Shown piece by piece: positions 32,762 through 42,033 of a stretch of DNA of 64,000 bases. The notes beneath the pieces were generated by a model. The model worked only from the letters and a program-made list of their open reading frames with translations, had not been told where the DNA came from and did not search any database. Source of the DNA: Mesorhizobium sp. M1C.F.Ca.ET.210.01.1.1 (GTDB lineage: Bacteria > Pseudomonadota > Alphaproteobacteria > Rhizobiales > Rhizobiaceae); the NCBI RefSeq assembly GCF_004791585.1, contig NZ_SRUU01000012.1:124001-188000 (forward strand). Reading direction: 5' to 3'. Numbering within the stretch: the stretch's first letter is position 1; the number at the start of each line of letters is the position of its first letter. Position numbers and translations under genes: made by a program.

Positions 32762-32794
32762 GAATGCCGGAGGGGAAACCCTCCTCCGGCATTC
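32762..32794 (-). terminator. Strong stem-loop after the sugar-binding protein gene
   Basis: GAATGCCGGAGG (32762-32773) and CCTCCGGCATTC (32783-32794) are perfectly complementary, giving a 12-base stem. On the reverse strand it follows the binding-protein stop and precedes the permease genes. The downstream T content is weak (CCTGTTTTC), so it may act as a partial terminator or as an mRNA end protector that raises binding-protein levels. Confidence 0.6.
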
Positions 32795-32806
32795 TGACTG
32801 TGATGC

Positions 32807-34123
32807 TTATTTGTAGCGGTTGTACTTGGTGAACGTCGCCTTCCAGTCGGCGGCGGTCTTGTCGAGCGCTTCCTGGGCGGTGCCCTTGCCGCCGACCACG
32901 AACGGATAGATGTTCTGGTTCAGCTGATCGAGCACCTCGGCATACTCAGGCGTCGCCCAGAAGTCCTTGACCATGAACATCGTGTCGTAGAACGCCTTGT
33001 TGTAAGGCGTGGCGTTCTGGAAGGCTTCCGACTTCAGCACGGCCTGGCTGCAGGTGTAGCCGCCGAGCTCGGCCCACTTCTTCTGGGTCTCGTCCTTGAT
33101 GAACCATTCCAGGAACTTCATCGCCTCGTCCTTGTTCTTCGAGTACGAGACGACTGAAATTCCCTGGCCGCCGAGGGCGGCGAAGCGCTTGCCGTCCGGA
33201 CCGGCCGGATTGGCAAAGAAGCCCGTCGCGTCGGCATAGGGGTTGGTGGCCTTGTTCACCAGCGGCGGGAAGAAGGCGAAGAAGTTCATGCTCATCGCGG
33301 CGAGGCCGCCGGTGATCGCCTGGTTGTCTTCCACGAAGAAGGTCTTGCCCCAGCCGGGAGGGGTGAACTTGTAAAGTTCCTTGTACATATCGAGGCCGGC
33401 GGCAGCTTCTTTCGAATTGGTGATGCCGTCGACCTTGTAGGTTGCATAGTCGCCGAGATCGCCGCCATAGCTGAAGATGGCGCTTTCGACGCCCATCGCC
33501 ATCGCGTCATAGGAGTTGTCGGTGTAGATGGCGATGCCGTAGCGCTTCTGGTCCGGACGGTGGAAGAACTCGGCGATGTCGCGTAGCTGCGCATAGGTCG
33601 TCGGTACGGCGAGGTCGTAGCCGTACTTGGCCTTGAAGGCTTCCTTCTCCTTCGGATCCTCGAACCAGTCCTTGCGGTAAGACCAGCCGATCGCATCGCC
33701 TTCCAGCGGGATCGCCCAATACTTGCCGGAACCGCCCGGGTATTCGGCATAGTATTTGATGGTCGCCGGCGCCATCACGTCGCCAAGCTTGTGCTGGTTG
33801 AAGAAGTCGGTCAGGTCTACATAGTGGCCCTGCGTCGAACCGGCGCCCAGCCATTGCGAGTCGCCGACCACCATGTCGTAGGCGTCGCCATGCGCGTTGA
33901 ACTCGGTGAAGGCCTTGGTCTGGAAATCAGGCCACGGCGTGGTCTGCACCGTGACCTTCACGCCGGTCTCGGCCGTGTAGTCATTGACGAGTTCCTGCAG
34001 ATAGTTCGCCGGATCCCATTCCGCCCAGAAAATGGTGAGTTCCTTGTCTTGCGCGCGGACGGATGTTCCGCAGGCAAGCGCCAAGCCGATACCAGCGACC
34101 ACGCTGGTCACTATCTTGCGCAT
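32807..34123 (-). CDS. Sugar ABC transporter periplasmic binding protein
   Basis: A 438-residue family-1 extracellular solute-binding protein. The signal peptide MRKIVTSVVAGIGLALACGTSVRA is followed by KELTIFWAEWDPANYLQELV. The conserved stretches YDMVVGDSQWLGAG, YWAIPLEGDAIGWSYRKDWF and LGGQGISVVSYSKN mark the sugar-binding type. It is the first gene of the reversed importer operon. Operators TGGTATTACCA and TGGTCGAACCA lie in the 367-nt region upstream. The substrate is unknown, but shared operators with the 14-21 kb enzymes suggest the same sugar. Confidence 0.9.
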   Translation of the reverse strand: MRKIVTSVVAGIGLALACGTSVRAQDKELTIFWAEWDPANYLQELVNDYTAETGVKVTVQTTPWPDFQTKAFTEFNAHGDAYDMVVGDSQWLGAGSTQGHYVDLTDFFNQHKLGDVMAPATIKYYAEYPGGSGKYWAIPLEGDAIGWSYRKDWFEDPKEKEAFKAKYGYDLAVPTTYAQLRDIAEFFHRPDQKRYGIAIYTDNSYDAMAMGVESAIFSYGGDLGDYATYKVDGITNSKEAAAGLDMYKELYKFTPPGWGKTFFVEDNQAITGGLAAMSMNFFAFFPPLVNKATNPYADATGFFANPAGPDGKRFAALGGQGISVVSYSKNKDEAMKFLEWFIKDETQKKWAELGGYTCSQAVLKSEAFQNATPYNKAFYDTMFMVKDFWATPEYAEVLDQLNQNIYPFVVGGKGTAQEALDKTAADWKATFTKYNRYK

Positions 34124-34286
34124 AGTTTTCCTCCCTTGTGCGCATTCTACCTTGTCATGCGAGCCGGCAGCGTGGTCGGCCCTGGTAGTTCCTCCCGTGA
34201 TGGCACTTTCCGGTTTTTGAGCCTCACGCTCTGCCGGAAAAAATGGATCGCAGCCCTCCTTTCGATCCGCTTTACACGTCCTGATC

Positions 34287-34297
34287 TGGTATTACCA
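34287..34297. promoter_or_regulatory. GntR/FadR-type operator TGGTATTACCA
   Basis: This 11-base palindrome lies about 165 nt before the binding-protein gene. It is identical, including flanks (CTGGTATTACCAA), to 17648-17660. The interval 34124-34490 otherwise shows no gene; it also holds the operator at 34459-34477. Confidence 0.6.
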
Positions 34298-34458
34298 ATT
34301 CAAGAGGGTCGTCAAGCTCTTTCTTGGACGCTCAAAAACGGCCCCGCAAGCGGAGCGCGATGATATCTGTCTGTTTTCGCTTATTTTTCCTACTCCTTGA
34401 TACGAGGAGGCCTTGCTTCCGGCGATGCATCACAATTATTGCTGGCAACAGACCCTTC

Positions 34459-34477
34459 AATCTGGTCGAACCAGATT
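34459..34477. promoter_or_regulatory. GntR/FadR-type operator (AATCTGGT-CGA-ACCAGATT)
   Basis: A perfect inverted repeat with 8-base arms around CGA. Its core TGGTCGAACCA equals the site at 17829-17839. It lies just past the 3' end of the TetR gene, and so more likely serves the importer operon on the other side. Confidence 0.6.
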
Positions 34478-34490
34478 TGAGACATCCCAT

Positions 34491-35171
34491 CTAGGGCGAT
34501 GCCGAAACTCCAGGCGCTTTCGCCGCCGATTCTGCCATCGCCGCGCGCACCAGCGCGCCCGCCGCCCACTCGGCGACCGACATCATGTCACGGCTCTCCA
34601 GCCCCCAGATGTCCTTGAGCACGATCAGCACTTCGACGCCGAACATCATCGACAGCGCCTGGGCGAGACGCTTGAATTTGCGGGGCGGCAATTGCCCTTT
34701 GAGCGGCGCGATCGCGTCCTTCAGAAGATCGACGCGATGGCCGCGGGTGAAGGCCGGCTCGGTGCCCAGCGTGCCCGCCTGCCGCCGTGCCCACTGGTCG
34801 AGCGAAAGCTTGAGCGCGGCCTTAAACGTCGCCTCGAAAGCCTCGATGCGCGGCATGGCGCTGGCGAACAGCTCAGCCACCCGCCGCTCCGGATCGTTCG
34901 AAGCGGATTTCCAGGTCAGGATCGGGCCGAGCCCCTCGTCGACGACCGCCTGCACCAGCGCTGCCTGGCTTGGGAAATAGCGGTAGGCAGTGGCGCGTGA
35001 CACTTCCGCCGCCTCGGCGACTTCGCTGACCGAAGGCGTGACACCGGACTGCATCAGCCGCGTCGCCGTCTCCAGCATCAGGCGCCTGGTGCGCGCGCGC
35101 GGCCCCTTTTCGGCTGCTGGCACTTGCCCGGCGTCGTCGTTGGCGGCGGCTTGTTGACGTGAGACATCCAT
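34491..35171 (-). CDS. TetR-family transcriptional regulator
   Basis: A 226-residue regulator. The N-terminal helix-turn-helix reads [22 protein letters not shown] near residue 45, preceded by the basic [18 protein letters not shown]. The rest is an all-helical ligand domain. I chose the ATG at 35171 (MDVSRQQ); the frame is open far upstream only as a shadow of the divergent gene. It diverges from the Tm-1-like operon at 35286 and probably represses it. An ACGCGCGT-centred palindromic tract lies in the shared 114-nt promoter. Confidence 0.87.
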   Translation of the reverse strand: MDVSRQQAAANDDAGQVPAAEKGPRARTRRLMLETATRLMQSGVTPSVSEVAEAAEVSRATAYRYFPSQAALVQAVVDEGLGPILTWKSASNDPERRVAELFASAMPRIEAFEATFKAALKLSLDQWARRQAGTLGTEPAFTRGHRVDLLKDAIAPLKGQLPPRKFKRLAQALSMMFGVEVLIVLKDIWGLESRDMMSVAEWAAGALVRAAMAESAAKAPGVSASP

Positions 35172-35285
35172 GTCAATACGATACGCGCGTCTCAAAAAAT
35201 TGCAAGGCATCGTGCCCGGCAGGAAGCGGCGGGTGGCAGTGTCGGGGGCGCGCCGGACAACGATAGAGACAACGGGGAAACGCGG

Positions 35286-36482
35286 ATGAAGCGCATCTAC
35301 GTGGTCGGCACGGCCGACACCAAGGGTGAGGAGCTTGCCTTCCTGGCCGACGCAGTCGCCGCTGCCGGCGGCACGGCCGCCCGCGTCGACATCGGCACGC
35401 GCGGCGCAACCGTGCCGGTCGACGTCGCGGCAAGCGAGGTGGCCGCGCATCATCCGGACGGAGCCGGCGCCGTGCTCGGCGTTGACGATCGCGGCACCGC
35501 CGTCGCCGGCATGGGCGTCGCCTTCACCCGCTTCATCTGCTCCCGCGACGACGTCGCCGGCGTGATCGGCATCGGCGGCGGCGGCGGTACATCGATCGTC
35601 ACCGCCGGCATGCGTGCGCTGCCGCTCGGCCTGCCGAAGATCATGGTCTCGACGCTCGCTTCCGGCGACACAGCGCCCTATGTCGACGTCTCCGACATCA
35701 TCATGATGCCGTCGGTGACCGACATGGCCGGCCTCAACCGGCTGTCGCGCGTCGTGCTGCACAACGCCGCCCAGGCGATCGCCGGCATGGCAGCGAAGCC
35801 GGCGCCCTCCGCCGCTGGCAAGCCGGCGCTGGGCTTGACCATGTTCGGCGTCACCACGCCATGCGTCACCGCAATCGCCGACCGGCTGCGCGCCGACTAT
35901 GACTGCTTGGTCTTCCACGCCACCGGCACTGGCGGCCGCTCGATGGAGAAGCTTGCCGATTCAGGCCTGCTTGCCGGCGTCCTCGACATCACCACGACGG
36001 AGGTCTGCGATCTCTTGTTCGGCGGCGTGCTGCCGGCGACGGAGGATCGCTTCGGCGCCATTGCCCGCACGAAACTGCCCTATGTCGGCTCGGTCGGCGC
36101 GCTCGACATGGTCAACTTCTGGGCGCCGCTGACTATCCCCGAAAAATACCGGGGACGCCTGTTCTATGAACACAATCCGAACGTCACGCTGATGCGCACA
36201 ACGGCCGATGAATGCCGCAAGATCGGCGAATGGATCGGCACCCGCCTCGCCGCGTGCGAAGGCCCGATCCGCTTCCTCATCCCGGAAAAGGGGGTCTCGG
36301 CGCTCGACATCGAGGGTGGCGCCTTCTTCGACGCGAAAGCCGACGCCGCCCTGTTCGAGGCCATCGAGCGCACGATCAAGCCGACGAAGAACCGCACCGT
36401 GACGCGCCTGCCGCTGCACATCAACGATCCCGCATTCGCCGAGGCCGCGGCCGAGGCCTTCCTCGACATTGCCAAGAAGTGA
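35286..36482 (+). CDS. Tm-1-like ATP-binding protein (UPF0261)
   Basis: A 398-residue protein of the UPF0261/Tm-1-like family. It starts [20 protein letters not shown], the conserved family opening, and has [17 protein letters not shown] and [14 protein letters not shown], both part of the nucleotide-binding fold. The tomato virus-resistance protein Tm-1 carries this domain fused to a TIM barrel; here the barrel is the next gene, 12 nt downstream. The bacterial role is unknown, but the pairing with a PEP-hydrolase-like barrel and a cupin suggests a small catabolic or detoxifying module. Confidence 0.88.
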   Translation: MKRIYVVGTADTKGEELAFLADAVAAAGGTAARVDIGTRGATVPVDVAASEVAAHHPDGAGAVLGVDDRGTAVAGMGVAFTRFICSRDDVAGVIGIGGGGGTSIVTAGMRALPLGLPKIMVSTLASGDTAPYVDVSDIIMMPSVTDMAGLNRLSRVVLHNAAQAIAGMAAKPAPSAAGKPALGLTMFGVTTPCVTAIADRLRADYDCLVFHATGTGGRSMEKLADSGLLAGVLDITTTEVCDLLFGGVLPATEDRFGAIARTKLPYVGSVGALDMVNFWAPLTIPEKYRGRLFYEHNPNVTLMRTTADECRKIGEWIGTRLAACEGPIRFLIPEKGVSALDIEGGAFFDAKADAALFEAIERTIKPTKNRTVTRLPLHINDPAFAEAAAEAFLDIAKK

Positions 36483-36494
36483 GACCAGACAAGC

Positions 36495-37361
36495 ATGGCC
36501 GCCATCCCGCGCAAGGAAATCCTCGAAAGGTTCCACAAGATGATCGCCGAGGGCGTGCCGATCGTCGGCGGCGGCGCCGGCACCGGCCTGTCGGCCAAGG
36601 CCGAGGAAGCCGGCGGCATCGACCTCATCATCATCTACAATTCCGGCCGCTACCGCATGGCCGGGCGCGGCTCGGCCGCCGGGCTGCTCGCCTATGGCAA
36701 TGCCAACGAGATCGTCAAGGAAATGGCCTATGAGGTGCTGCCTGTGGTGAAGAGGACGCCGGTGCTGGCCGGCGTCAACGGCACCGATCCCTTTGTCATC
36801 ATGCCGCTCTTGCTCACCGACCTGAAGACGATGGGCTTTTCCGGCGTGCAGAATTTTCCGACCGTCGGCCTGTTCGACGGCACCATGCGCCAGAGCTTCG
36901 AGGAGACCGGCATGGGGTTCGGGCTCGAGGTCGACATGATCGCCGAGGCGCACAAGCTCGACCTTTTGACCACGCCCTATGTCTTCAACCCGGATGAAGC
37001 GCGCGCCATGACGCGCGCCGGCGCCGACATCGTCGTCGCCCATATGGGCGTCACGACCGGCGGCTCGATCGGCGCCACGTCGGCGAAATCGCTCGACGCC
37101 TGCGTCAACGAGATCGACGCCATCGCCGACGCCGCACGCTCGGTGCGCAAGGACGTCATCCTGCTCTGCCATGGCGGGCCGATCTCGATGCCGGACGACG
37201 CGCGCCACATCCTGGAACGCTGCGAGGGACTTCATGGCTTCTACGGCGCAAGCTCGATGGAGCGGCTGCCGGCCGAGGCGGCGATCGCCCGGCAGACGGC
37301 GGATTTCAAGGCAGTCGCGATTGGCGGACCGAAAGCCGCCGCGAAGAACAGGAAGGGATGA
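36495..37361 (+). CDS. PEP-hydrolase-family TIM barrel (Tm-1 C-terminal-like)
   Basis: A 288-residue TIM barrel of the phosphoenolpyruvate hydrolase-like family. Hallmarks are [20 protein letters not shown] near the start, [18 protein letters not shown] and [17 protein letters not shown] near residue 187. Related to PEP mutase/isocitrate lyase-like barrels, its substrate is unproven. It corresponds to the C-terminal half of plant Tm-1. The genes at 35286, 36495 and 37366 are closely spaced and form one transcript. Confidence 0.87.
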   Translation: MAAIPRKEILERFHKMIAEGVPIVGGGAGTGLSAKAEEAGGIDLIIIYNSGRYRMAGRGSAAGLLAYGNANEIVKEMAYEVLPVVKRTPVLAGVNGTDPFVIMPLLLTDLKTMGFSGVQNFPTVGLFDGTMRQSFEETGMGFGLEVDMIAEAHKLDLLTTPYVFNPDEARAMTRAGADIVVAHMGVTTGGSIGATSAKSLDACVNEIDAIADAARSVRKDVILLCHGGPISMPDDARHILERCEGLHGFYGASSMERLPAEAAIARQTADFKAVAIGGPKAAAKNRKG

Positions 37362-37365
37362 GGCA

Positions 37366-37782
37366 ATGGCCGACAGGAGCAAGGTGTTCGTGTACCCGAA
37401 GGACGTCAGCGCCTTTGGCTTCGACTGGGGCAAGCTGGCCCTCACCGTCGCGCCGGAGGTGAACGGCGCGGAGCGCTTTTCCGGCGGCGTCGTCGACCTG
37501 CCGCCCGGCAAGGGACACACCCGCCACAACCATCCGGGCGCGGAGGAGATCATCTTCGTCATCTCCGGCAACGGCGAACAGATGGTGGAGGACGAGAAGG
37601 GCAATCCGGTGGTCGCGAAGGTCGGTCCCGGCTGCACGATCTATGTGCCGGAAAGCCGCTTCCACTCGACGCTCAACACCGGCGACCAGCCGATGCAGCT
37701 CTTCGTCGTTTATTCGCCGGCGGGTCCGGAGCTGGCGCTGCGCGACCTGCCGGATTTCAGGCTGCTGCCGCCGGGCAAGTGA
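37366..37782 (+). CDS. Single-domain cupin protein
   Basis: A 138-residue cupin. Motif 1 is HTRHNHPGAEEIIFVISGNGE, with two His and one Glu as metal ligands; motif 2 is PGCTIYVPESRFHSTLN with the last His. The ATG at 37366 follows the barrel's stop by 4 nt and has GGAAGGG upstream. It may be an isomerase, dioxygenase or sensor for the substrate of the Tm-1-like pair. No further specificity can be read. Confidence 0.82.
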   Translation: MADRSKVFVYPKDVSAFGFDWGKLALTVAPEVNGAERFSGGVVDLPPGKGHTRHNHPGAEEIIFVISGNGEQMVEDEKGNPVVAKVGPGCTIYVPESRFHSTLNTGDQPMQLFVVYSPAGPELALRDLPDFRLLPPGK

Positions 37783-37828
37783 GGCTGTCGCAGTTCTGTC
37801 TCGGCGCTATGCGCCGAGACATCCGGGC

Positions 37829-39016
37829 TTAAGCCCCGCTGCGGTTCCACCCCCGCCCGCGATCGCCGAACATTGCGTAGCCGCTGTCGGTGACCGCGAC
37901 GGTGTCCTCCAGCTTGATGAAGCCGCGCGCCGGGTGGAGCATGGTGGTCTCGACCGAGAGCACCATGTTCCTTTCCAGCGGCTTGCCGGCATAGGTGCCT
38001 TCATAGGCGACCGGATGGTTGGTCATCAGGAACGGCGCCTCATGCGTGATCAGCCCCATGCCGTGGGCGAAGAAATCCGTATAGGACGCCACCTTCGAGG
38101 CCTTCAGCACGCTCTCCGCATGCGCGATCATGTCGCCGCCGAGAGTGCCGGCCCTGACCTTGGAAAAGGCCGCCTGCTGCACCGTCTCGACTTCGGCCAG
38201 AAGATCCTCCAGCTCCGCGTCCGGCTCGCCGAGCACGCCCATGCGGCAGAGGTCGCCGATATAGCCGTGATAGTTGCCGCCGGAATCGATCGACAGCACC
38301 TCGCCTTTCTTCCATGCCTGGCTCGAGGCGGCGCGATTGTGGCTGGAGCCCAGCGTCAGCAGGCAGTACTCGAAATGCGCGCCGCGATTGGTCTCCTCGC
38401 GCCTGAGCTGCTCGATGATGTCGGTCTTGCTCGTGCCTTCCCGCGCCCAGGCAATTGTCGCCAGCATGGAATCGGTGATGAGCTCCGAGGCGGTGCGCAG
38501 TTTTTCGAGCTCGGCTTCGGTCTTGATGGCGCGCATGGTTTCCAGCATGCCGGTCGCGTCGATCAGCTTCGCGTCCGGCAGCGCCTTGCGGATCAGCGTA
38601 TAGGCATCCGATGGCAGGAAGGCCGGCTCGATGCCGATGCGGGCCGCCCCCTTGCCGATCTTCTGCAAATGCTCCACCGCAAAGTTGGCGGCGTCGAGCG
38701 TTCCCCAGCAGGCGGCATGCAATGTCGGCGTCCAGAACGGATGGTTCTGATGCTCGCCGCCCTCCATGCGGTTGCCGATATAGGCCGCGTGCTCCGGCCC
38801 GCCCTTCTCATAAAGCACGATCGGCAGGTAGCGGCTGTGGCCGATGGCGTCCATGGCGGCGAAGAAGATGAACTTGTAGCCGCCGAGCAGGTACTGCGTG
38901 TTGTGCTTGGAGGTGGCGAAGAGCACGTCGATGCCGGCCTCGTCCATCAGCCGGTCCACCCGCGCCTGTTCGAACGGAATGCTGCTGACCTCGGTCTTGC
39001 CCGGAGCGATATTCAT
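37829..39016 (-). CDS. M24-family metallopeptidase (Xaa-Pro aminopeptidase/creatinase fold)
   Basis: A 395-residue pita-bread-fold protein. The five metal ligands are visible: Asp in LSIDSGG, Asp in YIGDLCRMG, His in FFAHGMGL, Glu in LSVETTM and Glu in IKLEDTVAV. The N-terminal creatinase domain covers about 1-160. It cleaves an N-terminal residue before proline or hydrolyses a related small amide. It diverges from a peptide-type ABC operon, so the two probably share a promoter region and act on the same compound. Confidence 0.87.
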   Translation of the reverse strand: MNIAPGKTEVSSIPFEQARVDRLMDEAGIDVLFATSKHNTQYLLGGYKFIFFAAMDAIGHSRYLPIVLYEKGGPEHAAYIGNRMEGGEHQNHPFWTPTLHAACWGTLDAANFAVEHLQKIGKGAARIGIEPAFLPSDAYTLIRKALPDAKLIDATGMLETMRAIKTEAELEKLRTASELITDSMLATIAWAREGTSKTDIIEQLRREETNRGAHFEYCLLTLGSSHNRAASSQAWKKGEVLSIDSGGNYHGYIGDLCRMGVLGEPDAELEDLLAEVETVQQAAFSKVRAGTLGGDMIAHAESVLKASKVASYTDFFAHGMGLITHEAPFLMTNHPVAYEGTYAGKPLERNMVLSVETTMLHPARGFIKLEDTVAVTDSGYAMFGDRGRGWNRSGA

Positions 39017-39066
39017 CGGCCTCTCCCTGAATTTCCCGGCCGCTCAGCGGCCGATCTCTCTGAACT

Positions 39067-39191
39067 TTTGGTTGTTGACCAAATCTGCATCATTTCGACC
39101 GCTCTGGTCCAGCCAGAATCGGGAGCCTCCTGCCGATCCCGTGTTCCACAACGTTTCTGGCGGCATCGCGCTCAAATCTGGTCCTACCAGA
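39067..39191. promoter_or_regulatory. Cluster of TGGT/ACCA operators in a divergent promoter
   Basis: Three inverted repeats lie in the 342-nt gap between divergent genes: TTTGGT-(5)-ACCAAA at 39067-39083, TCTGG-(5)-CCAGA at 39103-39117, and TCTGGT-CCT-ACCAGA at 39177-39191. A fourth, ACTGG-T-CCAGT, is at 39218-39228. They recall GntR/FadR operators. The other bases of 39017-39358 show no gene. Confidence 0.5.
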
Positions 39192-39358
39192 CGACAGGCA
39201 ACTGCAACCACAATATAACTGGTCCAGTGGACGAAAAATTCAAAGCCAAGCTATCCTGCGCCAAAACCGTCTCTGGCGAAACATCGGCCAAGGGCCATAA
39301 TCCCCTCCATTCGAGGGTGCCCACGCCGGTCATGGGGGCAAGAGGGGAGTTTTGAGCG

Positions 39359-40969
39359 ATGCCCGAATTGACGATTTCACGCCGCGGCCTGCTGGCCGGT
39401 TCGGCGCTGCTATTGGCGTCGACCGCGCTGCCGGCCATCGGTCGCGCGCAGGCGCCGAAGAAGGGTGGAAGGTTGATCGTCGCCGCCGACTCCGAGCCGC
39501 GCAACTTGAACCCGGCGATCGTCGCCTCCAACGGCGTCTTCTTCATTTCCAGCAAGGTCGTCGAGACACTGGCCGAGGCTTCCTTCGACGGCAAGGATGG
39601 GCTTGAGCCGCGCCTCGCTCTTTCCTGGGAAGGCGCCGCCGACGGTCTGTCGGTGACCTTCAAGTTGCGCGACGGCGTCAAATGGCATGACGGCAAGCCC
39701 TTCACCTCCGCCGACGTCGCCTTCTCCGCGCTGCAGGTCTGGAAGCCGCTGCAGAACCTCGGGCGCACCGTGTTCAAGGACCTCGTCGCCGTCGACACGC
39801 CGGACAACCTGACCGCCGTGTTCAAATTCGCCAAGCCGACGCCTTTCCAATTGATCCGCAACGCGCTGCCCGCCCTGTCGAGCGTTGTGCCGAAGCACGT
39901 CTATGAGAACGGCAAGATCGAGGACAACCCGGCCAACAACGCGCCCGTCGGCACCGGCCCGTTCAAGTTCGCCGAGTACAAGGCCGGCCAGTACTACCGG
40001 CTCGCGAAGAACGCGGACTATTGGGGCATGGACGAGCCCTATCTCGACGAGATCGTCTACCAGGTGCTGCCGGATCGCACTTCGGCCGCCGCCGCGCTGG
40101 AGGCGGAAGAGATCCAGCTCGCCGCCTTCTCCGCCGTGCCGCTCGCCGACCTCGACCGCATCTCCAAGGTGCCGGGTCTGAAGGTCGTCACCAAGGGTTA
40201 TGAGGGGCTGACCTATCAGCTGGTCGTCGAGATCAACCACCGCCGCAAGGAGTTGGCCGACCTCAAGGTGCGCCAAGCGATCGCGCACGCCATCGACGAG
40301 GACTTCGTCGTCAAGACGATCTTCCTTGGCTATGCCGCGAGCGCGACCGGCCCGGTGCCGAAGAACGATCCGCAATTCTACACCGCCGATGTCCCGACCT
40401 ACCCCTTCGACGTCGCCAAGGCCAACAACCTACTGGACGAGGCCGGCTACAAGCGGGCCGACGACGGCAAGCGGTTCACGCTGAAACTCCTGCCGGCGCC
40501 CTATTTCAACGAGACGAAACAGTTCGGCGACTATCTGCGCCAGGCGTTGGCCGCGATCGGCGTCGACGCCGAGATCGTCAACAACGACTCCGCCGCCCAC
40601 ATCAAGGCCGTCTACACCGACCATGCCTTCGACCTCGCCGTCGGCCCGCCCGTGTTCCGCGGCGACCCCGCGATCTCGACCACGATCCTTGTGCAGAGCG
40701 GCATTCCCGACGGCGTGCCATTCTCCAACCAGGGCGGCTACAAGAACGCCGAACTGGACGCGTTGATCGCCAAGGCATCGGAGACGCTCGACACGGCCGC
40801 TCGCACCGAGCTCTATAGGGAATTCCAGAAAAAGGTGGCGGCGGATCTGCCGCTGATCAACGTCGCCGAATGGAGCTTCATTTCCGTCGCGCGCGACACG
40901 GTCGGCAACATCGCCAACAATCCGCGCTGGGCGGTATCGAACTGGGCGGACACCTATTTGGCGCGGTGA
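39359..40969 (+). CDS. Peptide-type ABC transporter substrate-binding protein
   Basis: A 536-residue family-5 binding protein. The N-terminus has a Tat signal, SRRGLLAG, followed by a hydrophobic core ending ALPAIGRAQ, so it is exported folded. Family features are GLSVTFKLRDGVKWHDGKPF near residue 100, APVGTGPFKFAEYKAGQYY and VRQAIAHAID. These proteins bind dipeptides, oligopeptides, opines or related compounds. It heads a complete operon with two permeases and two ATPases. Confidence 0.9.
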   Translation: MPELTISRRGLLAGSALLLASTALPAIGRAQAPKKGGRLIVAADSEPRNLNPAIVASNGVFFISSKVVETLAEASFDGKDGLEPRLALSWEGAADGLSVTFKLRDGVKWHDGKPFTSADVAFSALQVWKPLQNLGRTVFKDLVAVDTPDNLTAVFKFAKPTPFQLIRNALPALSSVVPKHVYENGKIEDNPANNAPVGTGPFKFAEYKAGQYYRLAKNADYWGMDEPYLDEIVYQVLPDRTSAAAALEAEEIQLAAFSAVPLADLDRISKVPGLKVVTKGYEGLTYQLVVEINHRRKELADLKVRQAIAHAIDEDFVVKTIFLGYAASATGPVPKNDPQFYTADVPTYPFDVAKANNLLDEAGYKRADDGKRFTLKLLPAPYFNETKQFGDYLRQALAAIGVDAEIVNNDSAAHIKAVYTDHAFDLAVGPPVFRGDPAISTTILVQSGIPDGVPFSNQGGYKNAELDALIAKASETLDTAARTELYREFQKKVAADLPLINVAEWSFISVARDTVGNIANNPRWAVSNWADTYLAR

Positions 40970-41046
40970 TCGCGCTTGCCTATTCGACAGTCGGGGTGCT
41001 CAGCTTCGAGAATGAGAGTTCCTTCGCGCCCTCCTACGGCTTGGCC

Positions 41047-42033
41047 ATGACCCGCGCCCTCATCCTTCTCCGCCGCCGCCTCGTCGGCAGCGTCTTCGTT
41101 CTTCTCATCGTCGTCATCGGCAGCTTCCTGCTTCTCGAAGCCGCCCCCGGCGACGCGGTCGATGCCTATATCGTCTCGACCGGCGGCGATGCCGGCATGA
41201 TCGAATTGCTGCGCCATCGCTGGGGCCTCGACCAGTCGGAGCTGACGCGGCTCGCCAACTATCTCTGGGCGTTGCTGCATCTCGACCTCGGCCATTCGGT
41301 CACCTTCTCGCGGCCGATCCGCGACGTCATCCTCGAACGCCTGCCGACCACGCTGATCCTGATGGGTAGCGCCACTGCACTGTCCTTCGGCCTCGGCTCG
41401 GCGCTCGGCATCTATGCCGGTGCTGCGCCCGGCAGCTTTCGCGACCGCTTCCTCTCGGTCGGCTCGCTGGCGCTCTATGCGGTGCCCGGCTTCTGTCTCG
41501 GCCTGGTGCTGATCGTCGTCTTCGCCGTCGACCTGCGCTGGCTGCCGATAGGCGGCATCGAGACCATCGCATCGGCCAAGACTGGGTTGGAGCGCGCCGC
41601 CGACATCGCCACCCATCTCGTGCTGCCGGTCTCGGCGCTGGGCGTCATCTATCTGGCGCTCTACCTGCGCATGATGCGCGCGGGGATGGCCGAGGCCTGG
41701 CGTCAGGATTTCGTCCTTGCCGCCCGCGCCAGGGGCCTGCCGCGCCGGCGCATCGTGCTCGCCCATGTCGCCCGCAACGCACTTCTGCCTCTGGTCACCA
41801 TGCTCGGCCTGCAATCGGCGCAGATGCTCGGCGGCAGTGTCGTCATCGAAAGCGTCTTTGCCGTGCCCGGCCTCGGGCGGCTGGCGCAGGAAGCCGTCGC
41901 CGGCCGCGACACGCCGCTGCTGCTCGGCATCATTCTGGTGAGCGCAGTTCTGGTCATCGTCATCAACCTTCTGGTCGATCTCGCCTACGCATTTCTCGAT
42001 CCGCGCGTCGGCGCCAGTGAGGCGGGCGCGTGA
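41047..42033 (+). CDS. Dipeptide-type ABC transporter permease (DppB-like)
   Basis: A 328-residue permease. The first segment is RLVGSVFVLLIVVIGSFLLL, followed by a periplasmic region with LRHRWGLDQ (the usual DppB motif). The EAA loop QDFVLAARARGLPRRRIVLAH is near residue 230 and VFAVPGLGRLAQEAV near residue 280. I chose the ATG at 41047, 77 nt after the binding protein. The end overlaps the GTG start of the next permease (GTGA). Confidence 0.9.
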   Translation: MTRALILLRRRLVGSVFVLLIVVIGSFLLLEAAPGDAVDAYIVSTGGDAGMIELLRHRWGLDQSELTRLANYLWALLHLDLGHSVTFSRPIRDVILERLPTTLILMGSATALSFGLGSALGIYAGAAPGSFRDRFLSVGSLALYAVPGFCLGLVLIVVFAVDLRWLPIGGIETIASAKTGLERAADIATHLVLPVSALGVIYLALYLRMMRAGMAEAWRQDFVLAARARGLPRRRIVLAHVARNALLPLVTMLGLQSAQMLGGSVVIESVFAVPGLGRLAQEAVAGRDTPLLLGIILVSAVLVIVINLLVDLAYAFLDPRVGASEAGA

